A stretch of 64,000 bases of DNA from assembly GCF_000063445.1 (NCBI RefSeq), contig NC_009464.1, positions 1,674,001 through 1,738,000 of the forward strand, in the 5' to 3' direction. The notes beneath the pieces are model-generated. The model ran no database searches. It had not been told where the DNA came from and saw only the letters and a list, made by a program, of their open reading frames with translations. Both the position numbers and the translations under genes were made by a program. Source of the stretch: Methanocella arvoryzae MRE50 (lineage in GTDB: Archaea > Halobacteriota > Methanocellia > Methanocellales > Methanocellaceae). This document shows positions 32,575-40,951 of the stretch, one piece after another. Every line of letters starts with the position of its first letter. Position 1 is the first letter of the stretch.

Positions 32575-32815
32575 ATTTTCATGTAGGGTATGAAAAATTG
32601 AAAGTTGGCCCTGTATAGGTCGAAAATACCGCCAAGCTCGCCAAGGTGCCAAGCCCGCCAAGAGATAAATTGTTCATGGAACGCCATGGTGTCAGGCTCG
32701 CCGGGCCATATTTAGCTATTCATCTTGATCCTGATCGAAAAGCCCCTGACGAGCATGGCTTCCCGGCGGTCCTGGCGGCCCGATAACCATAGCCGATATA
32801 ACACATTTTCATTGG
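32575..32815. repeat. Hairpin element, CGCCAAG family, copy B (decayed right arm)
   Basis: The leader TGAAAAATTGAAAGTTGGCC and the left arm of CGCCAAG words (32629-32662) match copy C closely. The right arm (about 32748-32778) is degenerate, but the tail ATAACCATAGCCGATATAAC matches the tail of copy C. So the element has clear ends and one worn arm. Confidence 0.7.
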
Positions 32816-32965
32816 GCTATACACCAAGTTCTATCTGACAGACGATTTCTTTCGATACGCTCTTGCCTCAAGTATATCCGCAGATATAACATTCATTATA
32901 TTGTAAATTAGTGTTTGTCGAAGAGCCACAAGAGTACCTATATATCCCCAAAGGTGAATTCTCGT

Positions 32966-33199
32966 ATGATGAGCAGAACACTCGAAGTCAGGCTACGGGT
33001 CTTCAAAGGTGAGAAAATGCTATGCGCCAGCAACGAAGAGCTGGGCATATTTACACAAGGTAAGAGCTGGAACTCGCTCATGAAGAACATCCGGGAAGCT
33101 ATCGAGTGCTATTTTGACATACCTTCGGCAGACTCCGTCAGAATTGTGCTGGACATCGATCCGGCAGTGACAGATAATGCCGAGACTGCCTGTTGTTAG
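32966..33199 (+). CDS. HicB-like antitoxin-type small protein, orphan
   Basis: 77 residues from the ATG at 32966 (GGTGA 8 bases before it). The core VRLRVFKGEKMLCASNEELGIFTQGKSWNSL followed by MKNIREAIECYF is the partly degraded RNase H-like fold of HicB/DUF1902 proteins. Such proteins usually neutralise a HicA RNA-cleaving toxin encoded next to them. No HicA-like frame lies on either side, so it may be a lone regulator or an anti-toxin remnant. It sits between repeat elements in a gene-poor part. Confidence 0.7.
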   Translation: MMSRTLEVRLRVFKGEKMLCASNEELGIFTQGKSWNSLMKNIREAIECYFDIPSADSVRIVLDIDPAVTDNAETACC

Positions 33200-33366
33200 T
33201 GGTTTAAAATTTGCCGCAATACTGCGGCTACAATTTCGAGAGACAGCGAGGCAGCCATATGATTTTTCGGTATAAGTCGGGCCATATCGCGGTTCCAAGG
33301 TATAGGAGCTTGATCCCGGGCTTCTCCGGGGCATGATTAAAACAGTATCTGTCCAGACAGGTTTGA

Positions 33367-33400
33367 CACCGGAAGAGCTAATCGAAATGCTCTTCCGGTG
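33367..33400. other. Perfect 12-bp inverted repeat in a gene-free stretch
   Basis: CACCGGAAGAGC and GCTCTTCCGGTG flank a 10-base AT-rich loop. The stretch 33200-33505 has no gene; the hairpin could be a terminator for the HicB-like gene or a remnant of a mobile element. Confidence 0.45.
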
Positions 33401-33505
33401 AGGTCTACTTTTCCAGATTTGCTTCCCGAACAGTCTTGCACTTGCACACAGATAAAAATCATTTAATATCATATATTCGTATAATAGCCCTCAGAGTGGA
33501 GACCG

Positions 33506-33766
33506 TTGCCAGGCTGGAAGAGTGTGATCATACTGGGGATAGTGACCGTAACGCTACTCACCTCTGGCTGCTACACCTTACAAAAGTACACCGACATTGG
33601 TGCATATTCCGATCCCGGCTCGTCGGCCCTGCCTGGCTCGAAGCTGAACCCGGCACCCGTGGGGGAGATGATCACCTACTACCCGACCACTGGAAACAAG
33701 TACTATAGATATGATACAAACTTTCTGGGCTGTACTCTCTGCCTCACTCTTCCGAATTGCCATTAG
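33506..33766 (+). CDS. Small secreted lipoprotein, possibly truncated
   Basis: 86 residues from a TTG with GTGGAGA just before it. The signal peptide (VIILGIVTVTLLTSGC) has a clear lipobox. The mature part (SALPGSKLNPAPVGEMITYYPTTG, NKYYRYDTNF) looks like the beginning of a beta domain that then ends in an unrelated tail, FLGCTLCLTLPNCH. The stop overlaps the end of the convergent gene at 33763 by 4 bases. It may be a lipoprotein cut short by mutation. I do not recognise the family. Confidence 0.5.
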   Translation: MPGWKSVIILGIVTVTLLTSGCYTLQKYTDIGAYSDPGSSALPGSKLNPAPVGEMITYYPTTGNKYYRYDTNFLGCTLCLTLPNCH

Positions 33767-34500
33767 TGCAGCGATAGAATCCACACAATAGCGCAGTAGT
33801 ACAGGATAATAGGCCAGGCGATAGCCATGACTATCACAGTGGTTTTCACCCATGGTCTACCAAAGGCTGCCACGCATCCTCTGATCCAGATTACGAAGTC
33901 CCGGGTCGGATTGGCTCGCTGAGCATGGGCGTTTAAAGAGGAGAGGGATCCGAAGGTCGAGTATTTGACGAAAGCCCACAATGTGAACAGGACAGGAACC
34001 AGCAGGTGGACCCAGACCAGCAGGATCACCAGTATCTGAAAATATTTTACGTTACCGTAAGGGTCTACGTAATGCGAGGGGTCCAGGGTACCGCTCACCA
34101 GGAAGAGGCCGAACTCTGGAAAAGCCGCCAGCCCTGCCGCGCCCGTCACGATCCACATCACAGCTCCCGTCGCGAGGCCGTTCGCGGCCGCGGCGCTCTC
34201 GCCCGAGATCTGGTTTATCCACGCTGAAACGGCTCCGGCAACCGCCACCATAACGAACAGGAGAGCCATGCAGAGCATGGCCAGGAAGGCGAGAGCTAGC
34301 ATCTCCCCGTAGATCGCATTGGCCGAGCCCGGATTCTGCCAGATGTCCGAGGCCGCGAACGCCAGAGCCCGGAACCGGACCCACGCTTTGTACAGCGCGA
34401 AGAAGAAGAGTAAGTTGATCAGAGCGAAAGAAATGCCGGCCCCGAGAGACCCTTTTAGGTACGTACTGAGGAAATCCCTGATACCCATATCCATCGCCAC
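33763..34500 (-). CDS. Polytopic membrane protein of unknown function
   Basis: 245 residues with about five or six membrane segments (ISFALINLLFFFALYKAWV; MLALAFLAMLCMALLFVMVAVAGAV; ATGAVMWIVTGAAGLAAF; ILVILLVWVHLLVPVLFTLWAF; TTVIVMAIAWPIILYYCAIVWIL). It resembles small Yip1-like membrane proteins of archaea in layout, but that is weak. No motif indicates transport. The start could be the second Met. It has no operon partner. Confidence 0.65.
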   Translation of the reverse strand: MAMDMGIRDFLSTYLKGSLGAGISFALINLLFFFALYKAWVRFRALAFAASDIWQNPGSANAIYGEMLALAFLAMLCMALLFVMVAVAGAVSAWINQISGESAAAANGLATGAVMWIVTGAAGLAAFPEFGLFLVSGTLDPSHYVDPYGNVKYFQILVILLVWVHLLVPVLFTLWAFVKYSTFGSLSSLNAHAQRANPTRDFVIWIRGCVAAFGRPWVKTTVIVMAIAWPIILYYCAIVWILSLH

Positions 34501-34570
34501 GTCAGATAATAAACCACAATATCTGCAATTTTAATATATAAAGAAGGTGGTGGACCGAAAAAAGAAAAAA

Positions 34571-34790
34571 TTAGAGGTTCTTGTTGTTGAAAAGTACCTC
34601 TCCTGTCGCTGCGTCCACGACTACCTGACCGCCGCTCTACAGACCGTTGCCCTTGCCGGTCACGTCGACGAGCCTGGCCAGGTGCTTGACACCGGTGCTG
34701 CCCTCTTCGTATACGATCAGCTCCAGATGTTTGCCCGAATAGGTACTGCCTGGTAACCCCGGAGCGCTCAGCGGACCGTTCTGCCAGTTG
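34571..34790 (-). pseudogene. Remnant of a lipoprotein-like gene, 5' truncated and interrupted by TAG
   Basis: A minus-strand frame reads STFNWQNGPLSAPG, YSGKHLELIVYEEGSTGVKH and LVDVTGKGNGL, then TAG (34637-34639), then SGGQVVVDAATGEVLFNNKNL and TAA (34571-34573). The two halves are in the same frame and read as one beta-rich domain. A stop codon and no start lie upstream. So it is the 3' end of a lost gene with an amber stop. The rest of the gap 34501-34883 shows only A-rich sequence. Confidence 0.55.
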
Positions 34791-34883
34791 AAAGTAGAGG
34801 GACAGTAGAGGGACAGGCGAGGCTAAAAAAGTATAAAAGAGGAGTGACGTTGCTCTGATCCCGATCTTCAGATCTGCACTAGA

Positions 34884-36656
34884 TTACTCCTCTTGAGGCA
34901 GGTAGTAGTACTCACCCAGCTTCTTCTGCTCCCGGTCCAGGCTGGAGTCGGGCTTGTTCACACGGGGCCGGTGGGTCTCCTCATCTCTCCTGAACGTGAC
35001 GTCGAGGCTGGACAGGAACCGGTTCATGCCGTCCCGCATGTCGAACGGGCCGTGGACTTCGCCGTGCACGCCGGGCTCGCCGTCGAACACGAGGAGCCTG
35101 TCGCTCAGCAGGTCGATCATGTAGATGTCGTGGTCGATCACGCATACGGTGACGTCGTTGTTCTCCGCGAACCGCTTTATTACCTTCGTCGCTAAAGTCC
35201 GCTGCTCCACATCGAGGTGGGCGGACGGCTCGTCGAGGATGAAGATCTGCGCGTCCCTGCCGAGGCAGGCCGCTATCGCTACTCTCTGCAGTTCGCCGCC
35301 GGACAGGTCGTTCAGGTTGCAGTCCATGAGCCTCTCCAGCGCCAGCGGGGTGACAATTTCAGAGCGGAAGTAGCTGGAGTCGAACTGCGGCGTAATACTC
35401 CTGAGATAGAGCCGCACGCTTATCTCCGCATCGTCGGCCTTGATATACTGGGGCTTATACGAAATCTTCACGTTGTAGTCGAGCTTGCCCTGGTCCGGCT
35501 GGATCTCGCCGGCCAGCAGCTTGGCGAAAGTGCTCTTGCCGATGCCGTTCTGGCCCACCACGCCGACGACTTCTCTCTTGCGGAGATGGCCGCCCTTGAC
35601 GTCTAGCCTGAAGGTGCCGAGGGTCTTGCTGAAGTTGCCGAACTCGATGAGGTTCTCCACTACCTTTTGATCCCGGGGCGCCTTGACCTCGAACTCGATC
35701 GGGTACGGCCTTATCCTGATGTTCTCCTCGGGCAAATACCCTTTCAGGTACTCGTTGATGCCGACTCGCACGCCTTTGGGGTGGGTGATGACACCGTACC
35801 CGCCCGGCTCGCCGTAGCCTATGTGGACGACGTCGGCCAGCAAGTCCAGTATTGCCAGGTCGTGCTCGACGACCATGACGTTGTGTTCCTCGCCCATCTT
35901 CTTGATGAGCTTGGCTACCTTGATCCGCTGGTAGATGTCCAGGTAGGGGGTGACCTCGTCGAAGAAGTAGAAGCCGGCGTCCCGGGCCATGCACGCCGCT
36001 ATCGCCACGCGCTGCAGTTCGCCGCCGGAGAGGGCGCCGATGTCCCGGTCCAGCAGGCCCGTAAGGTTGAGCTGTCCGGAGAGCTCTCCGAGCAGTTTCC
36101 GCTCGTCCGCCTTCGCCAGAAGATCCCGGACCTTGCCCTTGAAAGCCCTGGGTATCAGGTCTACGTACTGGGGTTTCTGGGCGGTCTTCGCCTTTTTACT
36201 CGCCACGTTGCGCAGGTAATCCTGCAGCTCTGAGCCCGCGTAGAACTTGAATACGTCCTCCCAGGTGGTGTCCTTCTCGCCCAGGTTGGGCATCATCTGG
36301 CCGGACAAAATCTTGATAGCGGTACTCTTACCCACGCCGTTGGGGCCGAGGATGCCGCTGACCTTGCCAGGAGACGGCTGGGGCAGTCCATATAAAGAGA
36401 AACCATTCTGGCCGTACCTGTGGGTCAGCTGGTCTGCCAGCTTGTCGGGCAGGCCGATGATCATGATCGCCTGGTTAGGGCATTTTTTGATGCAGATGCC
36501 GCAGCCCACGCATAGCTCTTCAGAAATGATAGGCTTGCCGTCCTCTCCCATGACGACGGTTTCGTCCCCGCTCCTCACTTTCGGGCAGTACTTGATGCAC
36601 TCGGAGGCACACTTGCGGGGCTGGCAGCGGTCCTTCTGTACGATGGCTATTCGCAT
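34884..36656 (-). CDS. ABCE1/Rli1 ribosome recycling ATPase
   Basis: 590 residues, typical length. The N-terminus carries two [4Fe-4S] motifs: Cys 11, 16, 20, 24 and Cys 49, 52, 55, 59. Two ABC domains follow, with Walker A GPNGVGKST and GQNGIGKST, two identical LSGGELQRVAIAAC signatures, and Walker B regions FFDEVTPYLD and ILDEPSAHLD. ABCE1 splits the ribosome after termination with aRF1/aPelota. The C-terminal tail (REQKKLGEYYYLPQEE) is the usual hinge extension. It is transcribed alone. Confidence 0.97.
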   Translation of the reverse strand: MRIAIVQKDRCQPRKCASECIKYCPKVRSGDETVVMGEDGKPIISEELCVGCGICIKKCPNQAIMIIGLPDKLADQLTHRYGQNGFSLYGLPQPSPGKVSGILGPNGVGKSTAIKILSGQMMPNLGEKDTTWEDVFKFYAGSELQDYLRNVASKKAKTAQKPQYVDLIPRAFKGKVRDLLAKADERKLLGELSGQLNLTGLLDRDIGALSGGELQRVAIAACMARDAGFYFFDEVTPYLDIYQRIKVAKLIKKMGEEHNVMVVEHDLAILDLLADVVHIGYGEPGGYGVITHPKGVRVGINEYLKGYLPEENIRIRPYPIEFEVKAPRDQKVVENLIEFGNFSKTLGTFRLDVKGGHLRKREVVGVVGQNGIGKSTFAKLLAGEIQPDQGKLDYNVKISYKPQYIKADDAEISVRLYLRSITPQFDSSYFRSEIVTPLALERLMDCNLNDLSGGELQRVAIAACLGRDAQIFILDEPSAHLDVEQRTLATKVIKRFAENNDVTVCVIDHDIYMIDLLSDRLLVFDGEPGVHGEVHGPFDMRDGMNRFLSSLDVTFRRDEETHRPRVNKPDSSLDREQKKLGEYYYLPQEE

Positions 36657-36717
36657 TTTATAGCACCTTTGGTCACATTGTTTTTATTATGGCATGCATA
36701 CGGCAGCCTGTCTTAAA

Positions 36718-36748
36718 AATATTATAAAGCCAGGGCCGAAGGCCCTCT
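36718..36748 (-). terminator. Stem-loop terminator of the EMC6-like gene
   Basis: AGGGCC-GAA-GGCCCT (minus strand: AGGGCC-TTC-GGCCCT, 36732-36746) starts just after the stop at 36751 and is followed on that strand by an AT-rich tail with TATTTTTAAG. Confidence 0.55.
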
Positions 36749-36750
36749 GT

Positions 36751-37092
36751 CTAGAAGAACGGGCCGAAAAGCTGGGGCTGGCCCCCGATGGGGGGATTGA
36801 GAATGATCGTCCACGTCACGTACCAGTAGCAGAACGTCATGAACGAGACGAAGAACCAGTCCTTGAAAGCGAACTCGGAAGACTTGACCCCTATCAGCGG
36901 AAAGAGGTACTTCTGCGCGTAGATGGCGAGCGCCAGGATCAGGAACGAAAAGCTGGCGCGATCCGGGCTCAGGAAATACGGGCTCGACAGGAACCCCGCG
37001 ACGGCGCCCATAAGGGACGCCAGCAGCACTATTTTGATGCCCCGGACGTGGGCAGCGACCTTCTCTTCACGGGTCGGTGTTTTATATTCCAA
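36751..37092 (-). CDS. EMC6-like small membrane protein
   Basis: 113 residues with three hydrophobic segments: IVLLASLMGAVAGFLSS near 22-38, FLILALAIYAQKYLFPLI near 49-66 and WFFVSFMTFCYWYVTWTIIL near 79-98. A charged N-terminus precedes them. Layout and the aromatic last helix resemble archaeal relatives of EMC6, a subunit of the eukaryotic membrane-protein insertase. That would suggest a role in membrane protein insertion, but the match is by eye only. It lies just upstream of ABCE1 on the same strand, 94 bases away, with its own terminator. Confidence 0.5.
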   Translation of the reverse strand: MEYKTPTREEKVAAHVRGIKIVLLASLMGAVAGFLSSPYFLSPDRASFSFLILALAIYAQKYLFPLIGVKSSEFAFKDWFFVSFMTFCYWYVTWTIILNPPIGGQPQLFGPFF

Positions 37093-37329
37093 ATTTAGTC
37101 CTCCGAAGGATGTTGATAGGATAGATCGATCGATTGATCGATGCAGTGAGTATAATAACGCGGCGGTGCGTATTAACTTTGCTGGCTGGTAACAGCGCTT
37201 AATATTTATTATTTGTGTATATCCGATACACAGAGTTCTTCAGCCTGTCCGTCCGGGAGAAAAGTTTCCCGGATGGTATATAAATCTGCTGTGTGAGAGG
37301 ACAATCGAAAGTACTGATAGCACTGCATT

Positions 37330-37356
37330 TTGACCGACTGGAAGCAATCCCTCGCA
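37330..37356. repeat. Isolated block of the CACAGATT-family element
   Basis: TGACCGACTGGAAGCAATCC matches TGACCGACTGGAAGCAGTCC beside copy 3 (32182-32201). The gap 37093-37499 otherwise holds a GATC-rich run (37122-37142) and a TATA-like AGTATATACG near 37426 for the next gene. Confidence 0.55.
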
Positions 37357-37499
37357 TGATAAAGACCAAGGGCAGTACTCGCCCCATGTTCAGCACGATA
37401 CCGTTTTATAATTGCGCGATTAAGTAGTATATACGTCAGGGCATCTGTCGAGCGTACTGGTAAACTATCCACTCGAAACGAAGCCCTCGGGTGATTATC

Positions 37500-38153
37500 A
37501 TGAAGATCGCAATTCTGGGAGGAACCGGTGACATCGGAGAGGGTCTGGCACTGCGCCTGGCCTTGAAGCACGATGTGATCGTGGGATCGCGTGAGGAGGC
37601 AAAGGCACAGGAAGCCGCAGAGAAGTACAACAACGTGCTGAAAGAGAACGGCTTCAGGGGCGGCATCAAGGGCATGACCAACCTCGAGGCGACGAAGAAC
37701 GCACAGATAATAATCCTGGCAGTGAAATACCAGGTCATGATCCCGACTATCGAAAGCGTCTTCGACGAGCTGGATAACAAGATCGTGATCACGCCCATCG
37801 TCCCGATGTCCAAGTCCAGGCTGTGCGCCTACACGCCCCCGGAGCCCGGCAGCGCATCCCGGCAGTTATGTGCAGTACTGCCTCCGGGTATCCGCATCGT
37901 CTCGACCTTCCACACGCTCCCCGCGCCGAGGCTCGCCGATCTCAAAGACCCGCTCGGGTTCGACCTGATCGTCTGCGCCGACGACGAGGAGGCCAAGATG
38001 GTCGCCATGAAGCTGGCCGAAGACCTGGGAGGCGTAAGAGCGCTGGACGGCGGCAGCCTGGAGGAGGCAAAATTAGTGGAGTCGCTGACGCCACTGCTGA
38101 TCAACCTGGCAATAAAGAACAAGACGAAGCCGCTGTCGATCAAGTTTGTGTGA
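37500..38153 (+). CDS. npdG: F420H2:NADP oxidoreductase (Fno)
   Basis: 217 residues from the ATG at 37500, which begins with the Rossmann strand MKIAILGGTGDIGEGLALR; GGTGAT lies a few bases before it, and a GTG at 37491 is a possible longer start. VIVGSREEAKAQEAA carries the SR of the NADP 2'-phosphate pocket. The middle has VKYQVMIPTI and the conserved IVPMSKSR region. Fno moves hydride between reduced F420 and NADP, supplying NADPH for biosynthesis. It appears monocistronic. Confidence 0.92.
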   Translation: MKIAILGGTGDIGEGLALRLALKHDVIVGSREEAKAQEAAEKYNNVLKENGFRGGIKGMTNLEATKNAQIIILAVKYQVMIPTIESVFDELDNKIVITPIVPMSKSRLCAYTPPEPGSASRQLCAVLPPGIRIVSTFHTLPAPRLADLKDPLGFDLIVCADDEEAKMVAMKLAEDLGGVRALDGGSLEEAKLVESLTPLLINLAIKNKTKPLSIKFV

Positions 38154-38155
38154 GC

Positions 38156-38310
38156 TGAGGGCTTAGAGTTCATGGTAAGCCTTCGGCTTGGGCTGGTATG
38201 GACTTGAAATAACTAAGAGCATGTCCCGGCCTGACAAACCACTGGGGCAGCCTGAGAGCCTTCGGCTCAGTGCTAAGGCTCTGCGCGGCAGGCCCCAGCT
38301 CAGGATCGGG
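38156..38310. other. Possible structured RNA or leader between npdG and the glycosylase gene
   Basis: Two small hairpins with the same core are present: AAGCC-TTC-GGCTT (38177-38189) and GAGCC-TTC-GGCTC (38256-38268). CCTGAG (38251-38256) can also pair with CTCAGG (38299-38304), enclosing the second hairpin. The region could be a leader of the next gene or a tail of npdG. Confidence 0.35.
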
Positions 38311-38312
38311 TA

Positions 38313-38975
38313 ATGAAAATGAATGACATAAAAACGCTTTACCATATTTTATCGGCCGAGTTCGGCCCCCTTTACGACTGGTGGGTCGCCGGCTCCCCCT
38401 TTGAGCGAATTGCCGGCGCCATCCTGGTCCAGCAGACACGGTGGGAGAACGTGGACCGGGTTCTTACTGAGCTAAAGAATCGAGACCTCATGAGCCCCGG
38501 GTCGATTGCTGCCCTGCCTCTCGAGGAACTGGAAGATATCGTCCGGCCCACAGGCTTCTACCGCAACAAGGCGAAGAGCCTGAAAGCTGTGGCAGAGTAC
38601 TTCACGGCCAGCCCGATCGATAGTATGTCGAACAAGCCCCAGCACGTGCTAAGAAAAGAGTTGCTCGCCCTCCGGGGCATCGGCAACGAGACTGCGGACG
38701 TCATCCTGCTCTACGTGGCCGGGAAGCCCTCCTTCGTCATTGATGCTTATACGAAGAAGCTGTGCGGGTGCATGGGCATACAGGGTAATTACGCAGAGCT
38801 GCAGAGGCTTTTCGAGGATGCGCTGCCCCGGGATGTACCGGTATACCAGCACTATCATGCGCTGATCGTCGAGCATGGCAAGCGTTACTGCGGGCGGAAG
38901 GGGTGCGATAGCTGTGCTGTCGCCCGGCTGAGAAAGTACCGGGGTACGCCAGCCTTTGAACTGGCGAAGCCATAG
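38313..38975 (+). CDS. HhH-GPD DNA glycosylase of the MagIII / COG2231 type
   Basis: 220 residues. The helix-hairpin-helix is ALRGIGNETADVILLYV near 119-135, and PSFVIDAYTKKLCG supplies the catalytic Asp with a Lys in the following helix. The C-terminal Cys cluster is CGRKGCDSC, i.e. CX4CX2C, so it lacks the CX6CX2CX5C iron-sulfur motif of endonuclease III; this agrees with the 3-methyladenine glycosylase MagIII branch. It likely removes alkylated purines. The start may be 38319. Confidence 0.85.
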   Translation: MKMNDIKTLYHILSAEFGPLYDWWVAGSPFERIAGAILVQQTRWENVDRVLTELKNRDLMSPGSIAALPLEELEDIVRPTGFYRNKAKSLKAVAEYFTASPIDSMSNKPQHVLRKELLALRGIGNETADVILLYVAGKPSFVIDAYTKKLCGCMGIQGNYAELQRLFEDALPRDVPVYQHYHALIVEHGKRYCGRKGCDSCAVARLRKYRGTPAFELAKP

Positions 38976-39098
38976 GCTACGTCGATTTTTGTCAGGCCGG
39001 GACGATTCTTTGTTAGGCTATATGATTGCCATCAGGCCAGGACGAAGGCCGCACAGGAAAATATTTTAAAGCTGAAGTATAAATTCTGTCGACCTATC

Positions 39099-40004
39099 AT
39101 GTCCGACACTAACGATAATACCTTATCAGCCCCCGAGTGCTCGTCCTGCAAGGACGGCAAGGGCTCCAGCAAGTGCGCATCCTGCCCGTCTGCCTCTCCG
39201 GAAATGAGAGCCAAGAAGTCCGAAACCGAGCAGCAGATCGAGCAGAGGCTTTCTAAAGTAAAGCACCGGATTGCAATTGTCAGCGGCAAGGGCGGGGTTG
39301 GCAAGAGCACGGTTACGGCCAGCATGGCGCTGAGCCTGTCGATGCTGGGCAAGAAGGTAGGCGTGCTGGACGCGGACGTGAGCGGCCCGAACATACCCCA
39401 CTTACTCGGTTTGGAGGGCCGGAAGCTCGAGGCCTCGATGGAAGGCCTGGAGCCGATCATGAACCGCAACGGCATCAAGGTCATCTCCTCAGAGTTCGTC
39501 CTGACCACGAGCGACACCCCCATGCTCTGGCGCGGCCCCATGAGGACGACGCTGGTCACCCAGTTCGTAACGGACACCAACTGGGGAGAGCTGGACTACC
39601 TGCTCATCGACCTGCCCCCCGGCACCGGGGACGAGCCCATGAGCGTCATGCAGCAGATCCCGCTGGACGGCATCGTCATCGTCAGCACTTCCTCTAATTT
39701 ATCTGTACTGGACGTGAGCAAGATCATCAACATGGCGAAGACCATCAACGTGCCCGTCCTGGGCCTGATCGAGAACATGTCCTACATGCAGTGCCCGGAC
39801 TGCGACAGGAAGATCCGGCTGTTCGGGGAGAGCAAAGTCGAGCGCCTGGCCAAGCAGTACGGCCTCCGCATGATCGGCGAAATCCCCCTCGACCCCCTGA
39901 ACAGCGGCGTCGACGAGCTGCCGGCCGACGGCAGATCGCTGATCGTCACCGCCATGAAGCCCATCGCCCAGAGGGTCGCCGACCTCGCGGAGAAGCACAA
40001 GTAA
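39099..40004 (+). CDS. Mrp/NBP35-type iron-sulfur cluster carrier ATPase
   Basis: 301 residues. Cys 14, 17, 26 and 29 form an N-terminal cluster-binding motif as in NBP35. The deviant Walker A motif GKGGVGKST is at 63-71, followed by DADVSGPNIPHLLG, LIDLPPGTGDEP and, near 230, QCPDCDRKI with the CXXC that holds a bridging [4Fe-4S] between subunits. The protein assembles and transfers clusters to apo-proteins, important in methanogens that are rich in Fe-S enzymes. It is an ordinary archaeal member and is monocistronic. Confidence 0.95.
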   Translation: MSDTNDNTLSAPECSSCKDGKGSSKCASCPSASPEMRAKKSETEQQIEQRLSKVKHRIAIVSGKGGVGKSTVTASMALSLSMLGKKVGVLDADVSGPNIPHLLGLEGRKLEASMEGLEPIMNRNGIKVISSEFVLTTSDTPMLWRGPMRTTLVTQFVTDTNWGELDYLLIDLPPGTGDEPMSVMQQIPLDGIVIVSTSSNLSVLDVSKIINMAKTINVPVLGLIENMSYMQCPDCDRKIRLFGESKVERLAKQYGLRMIGEIPLDPLNSGVDELPADGRSLIVTAMKPIAQRVADLAEKHK

Positions 40005-40080
40005 CCTTTTTACGCCTGCCGCCTGGCAGAGAACCACGGCGGCGCTCCCATTTTTCTCACAACGATATATAGACATTTTT

Positions 40081-40286
40081 CACCACAGAGCGGACAGAGA
40101 ACCACAGAGATGCACTGAGTGACTGGTTTACCACAGAGTGCACGGAGACTCACAGAGACGCACAGAGATTTTTAGATAAAATGACAGACGTATAACCAGT
40201 TATAAAGTAAGTCTCTGTGTATCTCTGTGCCTCTGTGGTTAACCGTTCTCTGTGCATCTCTGTGAGCCTCTGTGCCCTCTGTGGTG
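40081..40286. repeat. Hairpin element, CACAGAGA family
   Basis: The left half (40081-40170) consists of ACCACAGAG, CACAGAGAC and similar words spaced about 10 bases. The right half (40211-40286) is their reverse complement (GTCTCTGTG, CTCTGTGGTT), ending with CTCTGTGGTG. The outermost words pair exactly. The centre is AT-rich. This fills the gap 40005-40307, and no gene is present. Confidence 0.8.
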
Positions 40287-40307
40287 AAAGTGGTAATACA
40301 ACTATAT

Positions 40308-40523
40308 TCACCGCTCTGAAGCCTGGCAGGTGTTCTTTCCCAGCAGCTCGTACACGACGCACCACCTGGCAGCGGCCTCATACGCAGAGAAGGCACCGAC
40401 AGACAGCAGGAGAATGCCGGCGAGGGTGTTGATGTTCATGGCTACGGGCGCGCCTATGGCGACGAGCGTAAGTCCGAGGCCCATGCGGATGAGCTGGTCC
40501 GTGACGCCGATGTTCGGTTTCAT
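40308..40523 (-). CDS. DUF2892 membrane miniprotein
   Basis: 71 residues, the family length. MKPNIGVTDQLIRMGLGL is the typical amphipathic start, followed by two membrane segments and the family end YELLGKNTC after ARWCVVY. Such proteins are often fused to rhodanese domains in bacteria (YgaP), suggesting a link with sulfur metabolism. Here it is alone; two shorter relatives lie at 40659-40829 and 43227-43388. Function is unknown. Confidence 0.85.
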   Translation of the reverse strand: MKPNIGVTDQLIRMGLGLTLVAIGAPVAMNINTLAGILLLSVGAFSAYEAAARWCVVYELLGKNTCQASER

Positions 40524-40658
40524 CGTGATCAGACAACGGTTTCCGGCTTCGCCATAAAATTCGTTGGGCCCGGCCTCAGCGAAATAACGGTGTAACGCCG
40601 CTGCATTTGATGACCTCTGCCCACGGAGAGCGGAAAAATCCGGGCGTAAAACTCCTGC

Positions 40659-40829
40659 TTACCGCTGGCTGATCGGGCACGTGTTCTTTCCCATCAGGGC
40701 GTACAACGCACACCACCCGATGGCGGCCTCGTATATCAGGAAGACGCCGATGATCAGCGGGATCAGCCCCAGCCACGGGTTGATCTGCCAGGCCACGTAG
40801 ATGCTGACGGCGGCCAGCAGCCTCACCAT
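40659..40829 (-). CDS. DUF2892 membrane miniprotein, second copy
   Basis: 56 residues, MVRLLAAVSIYVAWQINPW at the start and ALMGKNTCPISQR at the end. The block IYEAAIGWCALYALMGKNTC matches the neighbour's AYEAAARWCVVYELLGKNTC. It lacks the first about 12 residues of the family and has no in-frame start before the ATG at 40829, since TGA precedes it. It may be an N-terminally shortened copy. It is one of a tandem pair on the minus strand. Confidence 0.65.
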   Translation of the reverse strand: MVRLLAAVSIYVAWQINPWLGLIPLIIGVFLIYEAAIGWCALYALMGKNTCPISQR

Positions 40830-40951
40830 AGCACGAACGTGGCGCTCTGATCGGCCTTCGAAATTTCAGAAAATGGCAGAGCAGCAGATGCTTAACCGGT
40901 TGTGACAGAAACTATATTTTTACCCCTTTCATAGTCTCGTCAGGTAATCGT

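Noticed and set aside
34637-34639. Pyrrolysine codon in the minus-strand lipoprotein frame
   Set aside because: The frame lacks a start and N-terminus; it is a pseudogene remnant, and no pyl gene is visible.
37122-37142. GATC tandem run as a functional site
   Set aside because: Only a short low-complexity stretch, with no copies near other genes in the window.
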